A stretch of DNA of 64,000 nt from Molanna angustata (Eukaryota; Arthropoda; Insecta; Trichoptera; Molannidae): NCBI GenBank assembly GCA_963576475.1, contig OY754986.1, positions 7,543,031-7,607,030 of the forward strand. Direction: 5' to 3'. Positions 1-10,062 of the stretch are shown one piece after another (position 1 is the first letter of the stretch; each line of letters opens with the position of its first letter). The notes under the pieces are model-generated. The model was not told the DNA's origin. It saw only the letters and a program-made list of their open reading frames with translations, and searched no databases. The translations under genes were made by a program, and so were the position numbers.

Positions 1-222
1 ACTCAGATGTGCCGGTTATATCCAGAAAGTGAGCGAAGAGGACGTCACAAGACGAATTGTAAATGTTGCAACGGGGCCCAGCAAGAATTGGAAGGCCGAA
101 GTTTCGATGGCTGGGCGGAGTAGTGAAGGATGCAAACAAATCGGCGCAAGACCGACAATCATGGAGACGGGCTCTGCAGGAGGCTAAGACCCAACCTGGA
201 TTGTCGAGCCACAGATAGAGAG
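1..222 (+). mobile_element. LINE family W-like 3' end (C-terminal RT fragment, left-truncated by window)
   Basis: This is the tail of a non-LTR retrotransposon coding region. In one frame the last ~38 codons read RWLGGVVKDANKSAQDRQSW followed by RRALQEAKTQPGLSSHR and a stop at about 220-222. That matches the usual end of insect LINE polyproteins: a GRPxxRW-like strand, then QDRxxWRxxLQEAK. Upstream codons (LRCAGYIQKVSEEDVTRRIV) correspond to the LRWAGHVxRM block but need a frameshift to join, so this is a decayed copy. The start lies outside the window. The exact clade is not assigned. It has no host function. Confidence 0.7.
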
Positions 223-1020
223 ATACTCAACGAGAGAGAGGTTAATTTGATATTGTAACGCGTCGTTTTTGTGGTTTATTCAATATTTTTCCACTACCAT
301 CTTCTAGAAATATAAACAAACGCTGATTGGTGGCTAGACGGAAGTATACATCCTCATCGGTTGGATGGTTGCTAGATGCTGTGTCGCCATAATATGATTA
401 AATGAATGAAATTATGACAACATGAAGTGTTAGAAGCCAGAATTACTTTGAGATAATGAAGTAATACATAAGTATATTTTACTTAATAAGTGGCCTATTT
501 ACTAATATTTAATTATTCATAACATTTTATCTTTTTGTATTGAATTTATAAATTTTTGTTCTTTTTAATTGTATATTTATCTACTTTAAAAAGTTTTGTC
601 AAAGTTATGGCGCCTTACTATATTTGTGTTAATATTTTAGAAAGATCTTGGTCATACCCCTGATATTTCTTATTTAAAAAGATCTGAAATCCACGAGTGT
701 GAATCTTTCATTCACATTCGTCGATTGTTCTTTTGCACTATAGTGCTGAAATTGCTAATCTCGAGGGCTACGTGAGCTACATACTTTGCGAGCAATGCAT
801 TTTTTTCTTGTCGTTCACTTAGCGTTCTGTGAAGGGACCGATCACAGTCCCCATATGCAGAGTGGGCATTGGTGGAAGTAGCGAAAATTTGTCTATCTTG
901 TATATTTTTTTTAAAAGAACCTGAAATCAAACTAATTCTACGAACTTTTATTACGTATCAATAGGACAATCGATGGGCTTTAAGAACTTTTCTGCCGGAA
1001 CATAAAAAGATTATGAAGGG
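223..1020. other. A+T-rich filler, nothing recognised
   Basis: No coding, RNA or repeat signature is seen on either strand beyond a short GAGAGAG run near 230. A 72-codon open frame on the minus strand (712-930) has no recognisable motif and is probably chance. Confidence 0.5.
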
Positions 1021-1021
1021 C

Positions 1022-1195
1022 TGCAATTGAAAGACATCAAGGAATAGGAAGATGTCACCTGCCATGGCTCCGCACCATTCGTGAGTGGACCGGCATCAGA
1101 GACGTCCTCGAAGTATTCCGGAGGGCGGCGGATGGAAATGCCTTCTCCCAAGTGATCGAGGAAACCTGATATGGCACGAAGAAGAAGACTTAAAA
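1022..1195 (+). mobile_element. LINE family T 3' end
   Basis: The plus strand encodes a degraded C-terminal block: a basic CHLPWLRTIREWTG segment, then DVLEVFRRAADGNAFSQVI and a stop, followed by a GAAGAAGAAG tail near 1180. The same order (SWLRNIREW, then a LF/FRxAxxRxxxxxMIAN helix) ends the T copies at 20.8 kb and 34.8 kb. Only the last ~55 codons remain. The GAA-rich tail at the 3' end is the usual short-repeat tail of these LINEs. Confidence 0.65.
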
Positions 1196-1765
1196 AGAAT
1201 CTAAAAAATTAAATCATTCTATAATGTTAAATTTGTACCATGTTTTGTGAAGTGGGTATAAGTAATTAATTGAATATCAAATACCACGGTTTATCCAAAA
1301 CACATCACAACAGTTAACGGTTTGACGGCTACTACTCGAATCGAATCAGGGTAAACTTAACTGAATAAAAAATAAAAATTCGAATATTATCAACCTACAA
1401 AATTTGATTATGATTAAGTTCGAACTGAAATATATCAAAGTACTTCACAGCGACCCTTACACAATCTTTGCGACCGTTGGTAATCGGTTACGTTGCGTGT
1501 ATGAACGTAACTATAGATTTGTACATGTACATTGTACATGCTCGCCACAAAATTACATGTGAGTCATTGAACGCTGTAATATTCCTATAGGCGTGTAATG
1601 TACCGAAACCATGCTATCACCACACAATACCGAAATCGTTTAATAAAATAAATTTTTTCAACCCCAAATACTAAATCGCCCCAGGAATAAAATTGACCAC
1701 ACCTAGCTTCTATGTTTGCTATGAACAAGTGAATTGTACCAAAATTATACGACTAAATTTGAAGA
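1196..1765. other. A+T-rich filler, nothing recognised
   Basis: No repeat family or coding pattern is recognised here. The short CpG-containing stretch at 1440-1520 has no interpretable feature. Confidence 0.45.
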
Positions 1766-2620
1766 AAGCACATACATAACATTACACTGTGTAATCCGAG
1801 AAAACCGAGAGCCATACTCCTCTATTTTTGCACACATTCCTTTACATCCATGCATAGTCTCCATACGTGCTCGTCGATTGTTCAAGCTTCTTAGGTTTCC
1901 TTATTTCAAATATCATTAACATGGTCATACCATCCCTTTCTGGGGCGACCCCTGCTATTCACTCCATCTCTTCGACCCATGTTTATTTTTTTATCAGGCG
2001 TTCATGATTCTATGCCCCCAAGTCAAATTGAAAACGCTGTTCGTCATCGCCAAGCGCTATTTTTTTTTGTATATGATTTGACGTTTGTTGTAGAAATTTT
2101 TTCTACAATAACAAACAACAAACGTCAAATCCCATACAAAAAAAATTAGCGCTTGGTGATAACGAACAGCGTTTTCAATTTGACTTGGGGGCAATATGTC
2201 CAAACTACCTCAAGGCATTCATTTTCAATTTATTTATAAAATCCTTTTTAATATTGCATTCTCTCCTTAAATACTCATTTTTCATTTTATCTTATATATT
2301 TCTATTACACACTCTGCTTCTTACTGATCTTATTTCTACAGCATTTTATATTCTACTTTCATGCGTGTTTTGCCATGTTCATGTTTCACTGGAATACGTC
2401 AGAGTAGGCACTACAATTGTTTATGCATTATGTTTGGCTTCCTTCGAGATGTTTGGATTGGACATAACTGGTCGGAGTGCTTCGCTTATACCTGCTATAA
2501 CTCTTCTTTCAATATCAGGTCTTCCATTCCGTTCCATACTCCCTTATATAAATATTTTTCTACTTATTCTATCCATTCCTTCTCTACTTTTATTCAGAAT
2601 TATGATGTAAGTTTGTATCA
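1766..2620 (-). mobile_element. LINE family X, 3' part, interrupted by a foldback element
   Basis: The plus strand shows the reverse complement of the X family 3' end, beginning with a CATACATAAC remnant of its tail. It continues through the conserved antisense blocks GAAAACCGAGAGCCATAC and TTCTGGGGCGACCCC, TATCAGGCGTTCAT, then after the foldback insertion GTCCAAACTACCTCAAGG. The same order occurs in the better preserved X copy at 48.44-49.15 kb. The minus-strand frame is broken by many substitutions. A 181-bp palindromic element at 2013-2193 splits the copy. The plus-strand open frames over 2185-2624 are antisense shadows. Confidence 0.7.
2013..2193. mobile_element. 181-bp foldback (MITE-like) element
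   Basis: An almost complete palindrome starts TGCCCCCAAGTCAAATTG and ends with its reverse complement CAATTTGACTTGGGGGCA. The arms (about 2013-2095 and 2102-2193) match over about 83 positions, with a few substitutions and one ~8-bp indel near the centre; the loop is only a few bases. It lies inside LINE X, whose other copies are uninterrupted here, so the boundaries are well supported. A target-site duplication is not clear (flanks CTA / ATATG). No second copy was seen in the window, so MITE versus one-off inverted duplication is undecided. Confidence 0.7.
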
Positions 2621-2624
2621 TTAG

Positions 2625-3708
2625 TGCATATAAACAAATTATTCATTGAGAGAAATATTACTTATGCATTCTTGTTCATTTTCTTAGAAAATAAAAATGT
2701 GTATCTTTGAATTTAAATTCTAGAATTATACTGTTTTCAAAGTCATCTTGTAAACAAATTCACGAACCTTAGTATAATCCATTCTGTATAAATGAAAGCG
2801 GAAAAACGAAATAATGGAGAAAACCTTATATACTTAAAAGACGTACAAAATCCATAGATCTCATTATAAAAACCTTGTTTTACCGGAGACTTCACGCTTC
2901 AGACAGACACAACTTTTTTCGCAAATTTAAAAGCTCCTTTTGGAATCTGTTCCTTGGAATTTTTCTTTACCTTATTCTTTGCAGTTTCAAGTATACACCT
3001 TTTTAAATGTCACATTTCCTCCTCAGTTTTTCTTATTTCTACCGAGTGCCCGTTCTTCAACAAAAAAAAACTAATTAAAATCTGACGTATTTTTTTTATT
3101 TAACCATTGTTAATGGTGTTCATATTCTAGAACTCCTTCTTGGGTTTTCGTCAGCAATTAAAATCAGTAATTCAGGTTTCACCAAGAGATATACATCCAT
3201 TCACAGGCCAATCGTTTTGTCTATTGTAAATGACCATTTAACAATTTTACACAATGCTACAGCACAACTCTTCTATGAAATTGTCTCCTTATTTTTCACC
3301 CTGGCAATTTTTTTCCATTATGTAAGATCGGCCCTCGTCGTCAGCATTCACTTTCGCTCCTGTGCGTCTCATTCGTGTAAGTCTGCCTTCCGCAACTCTC
3401 TTCTGATGGTGGAGTGCCACGTTGTCAGCGGTCTGCCTGGTCTTCTTTCGCCTGCACTTGGATGTCCATCCTTCTGTGTATAATATTGTCATCCGGTCAT
3501 TAAAAGTAAATTCAATAAACACAATAGAAGTGTATGAAATGTGGCTTCGTCACAATATGTTACGTTTCTCGTCAAAAATATGATCACCAAATCTTGAAAC
3601 AAGTGCTTTGAAGGCGGATATTTTGGCTAAGGAATACATGGAAATGAAACTGAATTCTCATATAGCAAAAACTACGTCAGATTAAAGAAAATAGACCATT
3701 ATTTAGAT
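2625..3708. other. A+T-rich filler, no gene recognised
   Basis: No repeat copy or coding signature was recognised. Open frames of 77-88 codons on both strands at 3217-3522 overlap each other and carry no known motif; I treat them as chance. Confidence 0.45.
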
Positions 3709-3900
3709 GGGCCGATGGCAGAGCGGTTAACGCGCTGGGCTAGTAATCCAGTGATCGCGAGTTCGAATCCTGCCTCGACCGATTTCGTTCACCTATAGCA
3801 CAAGCATTTATTTGCTTATTTTAGGGAACGTAGGAAGATGTATATGTACTTGTTTAACAAGGACATATTCATTTTTTATTTAAAAAAAAAAATAAAAAAA
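3709..3900 (+). repeat. SINE A, full-length copy with tRNA-Thr-like head
   Basis: Positions 3709-3781 resemble a tRNA gene. There is an A-box-like GCAGAGCGGTTAACGCGC, and an anticodon arm CTGGG-CTAGTAA-TCCAG whose loop puts AGT in the anticodon position (threonine). A B-box GAGTTCGAATCC follows. The acceptor and T stems contain mismatches, so a functional tRNA is unlikely. The head runs into a tRNA-unrelated body (CCTATAGCACAAGCATTTAT ... GGGAACGTAGGAAGATG ... TTAACAAGGACATATTC) and an A-rich tail. The same head+body combination recurs at 7905-8087 and 11810-11976 on the minus strand, which identifies a tRNA-derived SINE family. Transcription would be by RNA polymerase III from the internal A/B boxes. 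Confidence 0.85.
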
Positions 3901-3904
3901 GAAA

Positions 3905-5319
3905 TAATAATACGTAGAGATTTTTCAGGGAAAAAAATCGATTTTGCTTTCTCTGTTTCATGATCTTAAAATTTGTTAACAAATACATATTAACAAAATA
4001 AGACAGTAAAATAACCTTTTGAAATTTTTATATATATTTTTTTTTAATATTTATATTTTATACCGGAAAAAAGTACGTAGGTAGGTATATTATGATAAAA
4101 AAATACAAAATGAAATATGTAAATATTATTGCCCTATTGAAAGTGTCGACACTTGGACATATTTTACAAAAGAAGGATTTATCAATTTAGACATCGCGTA
4201 GTATTAATAATAATAATATCGAAATGAAAATATCCTTCCTTGAACGTAATCTATGGGATAAGAGTTTCTAAGAAACGCTGAGAAAGGAATTTTCGACAAA
4301 ATATAATAAACTTTTATAAATATGTGCTTTTATATTATTATATTTGTATGTGTTACAGTTCTTAATAAAAAAAAAGAACATTTTCATAACATCAATCTCT
4401 GATGGATTCAATCTTAGAATCGACTTAGGAAAATCTATGCTTTACTTGTTTCGAATTTCGATTGACATGAATTATTATTTAATGGGCATAAAACGCTAAA
4501 ACTATTGACTGAAATATTATGAAACATTAAAACGGCCTATGAACCACTATGAAGTAACTTGGTAGTAAGGACAACTATCGCGTGCGTTAAAAATGGTTTA
4601 TATGTGATGTAATTTTTTGGAAAACACAAACTTTGTTGATTCTACTTCTTCCACTTTTTTTTGCACAGTATTTACATGTTTCGCATACGGGCGTATTTTA
4701 TAGGTACAAATAAGATGCAAGTACAAATACAGTTTATTGAAATAATGTTAAAATCAGCAATTCTCACCTATAAAGAAGATCCCAGGTGCTAGACTTACAT
4801 TTTTCATACCTATAAGAAATAAAACATCAAAAAAGCAGCCGTTATAAAAGGATTCGATGACGACGTATAAGGTAGGTATATGCGATCATGTTGTAATGTC
4901 ATTGTTCTATCTATATTGAAAGAAATAATTTCAAAAAAACTGATCTTGACATTAAAGTATTGGTACTTTATGTCATTAAAGTTTTATGGGTTGGATTTAC
5001 GCTAAGGAATCACAGGTCAAATTGGGTTTTTTTTTTCCGAGTACTCTTTTTTCGATTAAGTACATGAAGTTAAGTCCTAAGGTATCTTGTGTGTAAATGG
5101 TAACATAACGTTTATTTATTAGACCTTTGGCTACCTGTATATCTCCCAACTTGGATATCCTTGGGGATTCTTAAGCCTAATACGCCCGAAGAGGCTATTT
5201 CTGTAATATTCTAGCCCGTCCAAAATGTAGAAAAAGTCTTAAACAATCTTTCAGTTTCATCTTTCAAAGTATACTTGTGTTAAAATGAAAAGGTTGCTCA
5301 GTATAAACACATACCTAAT
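3905..5319. other. A+T-rich filler, no gene recognised
   Basis: Low-complexity A/T runs (for example poly-A at 3880-3900 and T runs at 4030-4050) and unassigned sequence. No RNA or coding signature was seen. Confidence 0.45.
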
Positions 5320-5642
5320 AACAGATTTTTTAATTATCTCAATAGAGACGAAGTTGGAATATTTATTGTAGGAGAACTGGGAAATCAAGGCACCTACAGG
5401 GCTTACGACCTGTCATCGGCTGGTTTACGTGATCACTTTATGCGCTTGCGCAACGTTCACCAATTATGCCTTTTAGGGATCTCATTAAAAAGGCATAATT
5501 GGTGAACGTTGCGCAAGCGCATAAAGTGATCACGTAAACCAGCCGATGACAGGTCGTAAGCCCTGTAGGTGCGTTGATTTCCCAGTTCTCCTACAATAAA
5601 TATTCCAACTTCGTCTCTATTGAGATAATTAAAAAATCTGTT
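5320..5642. repeat. Giant near-perfect palindrome, 155-bp arms and 13-bp spacer
   Basis: Left arm 5320-5474 and right arm 5488-5642 are reverse complements over 155 positions, with one mismatch seen (G at 5389). The spacer is AGGGATCTCATTA. The outermost base pairs are AACAG/CTGTT; the innermost are GCCTTTT/AAAAGGC. The arms are not simple sequence. An 80-codon minus-strand open frame (5457-5699) runs through the right arm but has no known motif. See the findings for interpretation (snap-back insertion versus artefact). Confidence 0.93.
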
Positions 5643-5720
5643 AAAAAATATCTTTGACTCCCGACAGGGAAAAAAAATCCAATGTTTGCGCATATGCAAT
5701 AATAAAAATATATTCGATTA
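5643..5720 (+). repeat. Repeat Z tail next to the palindrome
   Basis: The sequence TTGACTCCCGACAGGGAAAA ... GTTTGCGCATATGCAATA recurs at about 48390-48435 as TTGACTCCTACAGGGAAAAA ... GTTTGCGTATATGCA. At both sites an AGAGACGAA ... TGGAATAT block lies upstream. This suggests that the 5.3-kb palindrome and this tail form one copy of a repeat. Confidence 0.5.
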
Positions 5721-5799
5721 CATACCTAATATAAATTCCAATATTTATAGCCATACATATCATGATTCAGAAAATATATGTTAAACAAAATAATAGGAA

Positions 5800-6120
5800 A
5801 TGAAAGTTCTAATGTCAATCACCCGAAAAACTCTCCGAGATCGTGTTCACAAAGTTCTCATAAGAAAAAAAGCATGTGGAATAGAGGACACCGTTAGGTG
5901 GAGTAGATCCAGAAGAAGACATTGGAGGGACCACGTAGCCAGAATGGACAGTGATAGACTTTCGTATATAGCAGCAAATGAATCCCTTCTAGTCGCCGTC
6001 TACCCGGAAGACCACCATAGACATTGAAGGATAGTTGGACTTCGTCATTTCAGGAGGCATAGTTTTTGAATTACAGACCTAAACAGATCTAAACGGAGTA
6101 TAAAAAGAATACTCAAATAT
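5800..6120 (+). mobile_element. LINE family Y C-terminal fragment
   Basis: The frame starting at 5800 encodes a C-terminal LINE segment: RKTLRDRVHKV, then CGIEDTVRWSRSRRRHWRDH and VARMDSDRLSYIAANE. The RWxRxRRRxWxDHVxRMDxxR block is the family signature and recurs at 18.7, 35.2-35.6, 38.5 and 62.6 kb. Frame breaks follow near 5985. The GTTGGACTTCGTC ... CAGGAGGCATAG 3' block then matches the 62.75-kb copy. It is 5'-truncated and inactive. Confidence 0.75.
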
Positions 6121-6124
6121 TCAC

Positions 6125-7312
6125 ATAATAAAGGTACTACGAATTTTGACAATTTCACAGAAGATATACCTACTCAAAATGTCAATATTTTTCCATATAA
6201 GAGTCTATATATTATATAAACAATTTATCCGAGTATATTTCAAATAAATTAACAAATTCTACGAAATATACCTGTATTTCATACAAGTGATTAGAAAAAT
6301 ACGTTAATACAAGAATCGTTGCGCAAGATTCTGATTTTACGACATGTCCTTATAACGTACAACAGCTCAGTTCAGAGAACTTGTAATTTAGAGGATATTC
6401 CAAGAAATAGTCATATAAATATATCCTGAGAAGTATACCAACTATAAACAGCCTAAGTTCTAATCACCGCGTAAGCTGACAAACATGTTTCGATATACAA
6501 GAATACTGTTCCTATAATCATTCCTAATTTTAAAGGTGGAATTCTTGTTATTGAATCAATATTTTTCTATATTTCTTTAAGGGGCAATAAAAGAGCCTCC
6601 ATGACGGATCGCAAAATATAGGAAAGAATAAATAAAAATACCCGGCATAGTTAACAAAGTAAAGTAAAATTAACAAAGCAAACTGATGCCCCTGGAAATG
6701 ACCAAAAGTCAAAGGCCAATCGTTTCTATACCGAAAAACAACTCGACACGTTAAGTAATACTTTTCTATCAGTGTACAGAGTCGATAATATTGACTTCAC
6801 TGTTTATACAAATGTATTTATACAATTGTCCCAAGAATTCTTATATACTGAACGAGTGTAACATAGCCGTCAGTTAAGATCCAGTGAAAGCATATCATAT
6901 TAAAAAAATTTAAGGTCCAATTCCACGCATATATACAATTCTTACAACATGTTATTCTCAACTGATATCTTCAATGCAAAATATAATGGGTTTCGTAAAA
7001 TAGGTACTGAAGGTGATACGCCATTAATCTCCCTCCCTCTTACATACCTTCATAAACACCTATCTCTTACACGCCTAATTATGGTGTGTGTGAAGTGAGT
7101 TATTGACTGTTATTATTGTTATAACTCAACTGACTTGGATAAGTGAAATGTACCCAATCATAGACATTTTCCCTCCAAATATCAGGGGGGAGGTCGCTGC
7201 GAATGCAGAGAGACTTAAACAGGAAACGGACACATCCTGTGTTAGGTCACACAACGCTAGCAGCAAGACTAAAATCAAAGAAACTCTAAGGAAGATGGAT
7301 GAAATTCCTGCC
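6125..7312. other. A+T-rich filler, no gene recognised
   Basis: No repeat family was recognised. A 77-codon plus-strand open frame (7103-7336) runs into the SINE B head and has no known domain. Confidence 0.4.
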
Positions 7313-7905
7313 GGCCTTAGTGGCTCAGTTATTTAGGTATCTGGTTGCTGATCCAAAAATCCTGGGTTCGATTCCCGGTGGAGACACAGTTTTTAATTGT
7401 GTTTTCAGTCTGGATCTGTGAGATGATTCTCTTCTTCTTCTTCAGCCCTCTGTCTTCCACTGCTGGATATAGGCCTCTTCCATATTCTTCCACTTCCTTC
7501 TATCGTTTGCTGCTTGCAGCCAATTTCTACCCCCCACAGCGGCTATGTCGTCAGACCATCTTTTTTGCGGTCTTCCGACGCCTCTCTTACTTTCCCAAGG
7601 TCTCCATCTCAATATTTTAGGGGTCCATCTTGCGGGTTCCTGTCTAGCAATATGTCCCGCCCATTGCCATTTCAATGTAGCTACGCGATCCATGACGTCC
7701 GCTACTCTGGTCCTTTTCCTAATTTCCTCATTTCTTATTCTGTCTCTTAGGAGATGATTAATATCGCAAAACTCCAGAATGTGGCAGGGTGCGTGTTAAA
7801 TTAACATTTGTCATAGAACCTGTCCCCAGAATGTGGCAACTTGTTATTGGGTGCGTGTTACATAAATATTTGACATAGTACGTGTTAGTTGCCCGAGAAG
7901 TATTT
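7313..7905 (+). repeat. SINE B copy split by a LINE V insertion
   Basis: The SINE occupies 7313-7428 and 7751-7905. The head is tRNA-like: GGCCTTAGTGGCTCAGTT (A-box region), then GGGTTCGATTCCCGGTGGAG (B-box and T arm). The body is AGACACAGTTTTTAATTGTG ... TCTGGATCTGTGAGATGATT. After the insertion the body resumes at GAGATGATTAAT and ends GTTAGTTGCCCGAGAAGTA. The downstream half carries an internal duplication of the block from CCAGAATGTGGCA to ...CATAGAACCTGTC. Other copies lie at 14.0/15.1, 29.2, 40.6 and 47.7 kb. Confidence 0.85.
7429..7750 (-). mobile_element. LINE family V 3' end nested in SINE B, 9-bp TSD
   Basis: The minus strand encodes a C-terminal LINE block: LKWQWAGHIARQEPARWTP, then GVGRPQKRWSDDI and WLQAANDRRKWKNMEEAYIQ, stop at about 7442. 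An AG-rich GAAGAAGAAGAAG tail marks the 3' end at the left. The insertion is flanked by GAGATGATT at 7420-7428 and 7751-7759, and the SINE B sequence continues on both sides. This is a clean 5'-truncated target-primed insertion. The plus-strand frames over it are shadows. Confidence 0.9.
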
Positions 7906-8087
7906 TTTTTTTATAAATAAAATGAATAAGTCCTTGTTAAACAAGTACATATACATCTTCCTACGTTCCCTAAAATAAGCAAATAAATGCTTGTTCTATA
8001 GGTGAACGAAATCGGTCGAGACAGGATTCGAACTCGCGATCACTGGATTACTAGCCCAGCGCGCTAACCGCTCTGCCATCGACCCAT
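7906..8087 (-). repeat. SINE A, full-length copy
   Basis: Reverse complement of the SINE A unit: tail AATGAATAAGTCCTTGTTAA at the left, body ACATCTTCCTACGTTCCC, and the tRNA-Thr-like head ending GCTCTGCCATCGACCCA near 8087. The B-box complement GGATTCGAACTC and anticodon arm CTGGATTACTAGCCCAG are intact. It abuts the 3' end of the 7.3-kb SINE B, tail to tail. Confidence 0.85.
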
Positions 8088-8154
8088 TATCTTTAAAAAT
8101 GAAAGTTAATTAAATAAAAATAATTGTTAAGGAAGAAAAGGTGCTGAAATCCTA

Positions 8155-8520
8155 AGGAAGCTCTTCAAAGAATTACATCCCCCCTAAAACTACCACCAGA
8201 TAGCGCAAAGAAAGCCCTTTAGCAAGCGCAATACAGTGGAGATCAAGTCGACCTATCAGAAAGTTTGAAATGGACACCAACTACCCCACCTAAAATGGAA
8301 GACACTTAATAGATTACGCGTCGAGGTCACCAGGTACAAAGAAAACATGCGGTGGGGTATAATGGTGGTAGAGGATGTCTTCTGCAATTGTGGCGAGATC
8401 TAGACTGACGAAACCTCCTCATCTGTCGAGATATGCCAGAGAGGTGCGATGCAGACGACTCGATGATGGTAAATAAAAATACCATTGGGGCTGCTGTATT
8501 CTGGAATGGGATGGCCTTAT
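8155..8520 (+). mobile_element. LINE family O C-terminal (zinc-binding-like) fragment
   Basis: The plus strand reads a decayed copy of a LINE C-terminus: WKTLNRLRVEVTRYKENMRW, a cysteine-containing FCNCGE segment, and a terminal alanine/tryptophan-rich helix remnant near 8490. The 31.0-kb copy shows the same order better preserved (NGLRVGVTRCKKNMQRWGF ... HLLMCP ... SVAAYWNGRA). Several stops interrupt the frame. Confidence 0.6.
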
Positions 8521-8905
8521 AATAATAATAATAATAAAATTGGCTCATTTATATAGCGCCGTTTTTGTGAAACCACCTTAAGGGCGCTTTACATATAAAC
8601 TTAAAATTAAACATAGAAACTTTTCTTATATAAATGAGTTTTTAACAGTTTTTTAAAACTTAATTCACTATTCACTGCTCTTATGGTTGATATATAGTGT
8701 AGTGACATCGATTTTTTTCAGTTAAACGTCCAACAGCAGTTGCTGTAGATCTAAGCCGCGTCCTCCGGTTCGTTAACTGCTGTGGTATACATAACTCCGT
8801 TGTGTATGATGGAGCTTTTCCATTGACCGCTTTATGCACCATCCAACAGTCTTTAAATAAAATACGCTCCGGAACACGAATGGTGAAGTGCTCGGACCCG
8901 GAAAG
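8521..8905 (-). mobile_element. LINE family S (L2/CR1-like) 3' end
   Basis: The left border is an AATAATAATAATAATAA tract, the complement of the element's (TTA)n tail. It is followed by the conserved 3' hairpin AGCGCC ... GGCGCT (8555-8588). Further in, the minus strand encodes degraded matches to the S copy at 15.7 kb: VPERI, GKAPSYTTELCIPQQL, RRTRLRST and AVGRLTEKNR. The order agrees with residues VPERIEYKL ... DLCIPLSIND ... SLRSAF in that copy. Frame shifts and stops are present. Confidence 0.75.
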
Positions 8906-9975
8906 AAGGTAAGTATTCTTTAAATTGTATACTTATGCTATATAGATAGAATGTTTATTTTTGACTCTGTAATATCATGTCTTAGTCGAAATATCTTAAT
9001 GTAAATAAGCTATTATTCCATAAATTAAAATTAAAATAAAAGATGAACTTAATTAATAAACTAATAAAAAACTATTCTGAAACAATGTCTCGTACAACGC
9101 AGTGTGGGGAATTTTCCAATTCCAATTTTTCGACGTCCAAAGGTATTTTCAACTTTAAAAAATCTCCTTATTTATTACTGCGGTTAAAATACGGAATGAT
9201 CCCGTATGAATCGTTATCGAAGCATTAAATCTATGATTATTATCAAAGCCCTAAATCTCAACGCAAGAAATCCAATAATGAAAAGAATCCTCACCGCTGT
9301 CAGATTGTTTAAAACTCTTCGGCTGTATTTAGAACGAATTACGTTCGGCAAAAGTTTTAACCTCCTCTCTCGATCCCAGAAAAGAAAGAAGAAGAAGTTA
9401 CGATACGTTTGGTTTAACATCGTTTTATATCTCACTTTTGTCTTTCTCAGTTCTGTCAAGTAATCCTACGAAGATAACTCATTTCTTTCAGAAAATTTAC
9501 TATCTTCACTTAGAGCCCCCCATCACCGAACAAAGGTAACTCGATTTTCCAATGAGACAAATTGTTTAATATTTGACAAGATTAAAACATTTTTTTCTTG
9601 CATTAATTGTAATATACTATGATGGGGGTTGTACTCAGTATAATATGTTTATAATATAATATGGGGATGATAACACCAATACTCCAGTAGTTATCTTCAC
9701 GTATGTCTAATTACAATCAAGTACTACCTATCTGCTGTAATCAGAATACCCGTCTACCTATATGTAGGTATATATATTTAAAGTCTTACTAATAAACTTG
9801 TTGTATAAGTTACACAGCCGTTTAACACCCATCAAAGCAAACACTTTACTAATAACCGCTGTATAGCAGATCAGTTGGTCAACGACTGTGTATCTCTTAT
9901 ACAAATTTTAAATAAAATAAAATAAATTAAAACAAATAACTTTGTTTACTTCTACTACTGTAAACACCTTTAATT
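8906..9975. other. A+T-rich filler, no gene recognised
   Basis: Overlapping 81-85-codon frames on opposite strands (9206-9463) are basic, low-information sequences with no known motif. A TAGGTA-rich patch occurs at 9750-9780. No repeat family was recognised. Confidence 0.4.
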
Positions 9976-9984
9976 TATGAAAGG

Positions 9985-10030
9985 GGTTATAACGTTTTCG
10001 AGCGTGTGCTCATCCTCAGTAACCACTTAT
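9985..10030 (-). other. Hammerhead-ribozyme-like motif, 3' of the Penelope fragment
   Basis: On the minus strand, read from about 10028 downward: GGTTA, CTGAGGA, TGAGC, ACAC, GCTCG, AAAACGT, TA, TAACC. CTGAGGA fits the hammerhead CUGANGA core. TGAGC/GCTCG can form stem II with a 4-base loop, GAAA follows, and GGTTA/TAACC could close stem I. One extra base disturbs the junction between core and stem II, so activity is doubtful. Hammerheads are known in the repeated ends of Penelope-like elements, which makes the placement meaningful. Confidence 0.4.
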
Positions 10031-10062
10031 TACTAACTTAAAACTAATGACAGACTACTTAA

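Noticed and set aside
2185..2624. Hydrophobic 141-codon protein
   Set aside because: Antisense of LINE X C-terminal sequence; the hydrophobic look comes from A/T-rich antisense codons.
3709..3781. Functional tRNA-Thr(AGT) gene
   Set aside because: The acceptor and T stems have mismatches, and the same head is joined to the same non-tRNA body at 7.9 and 11.8 kb; it is a SINE head.
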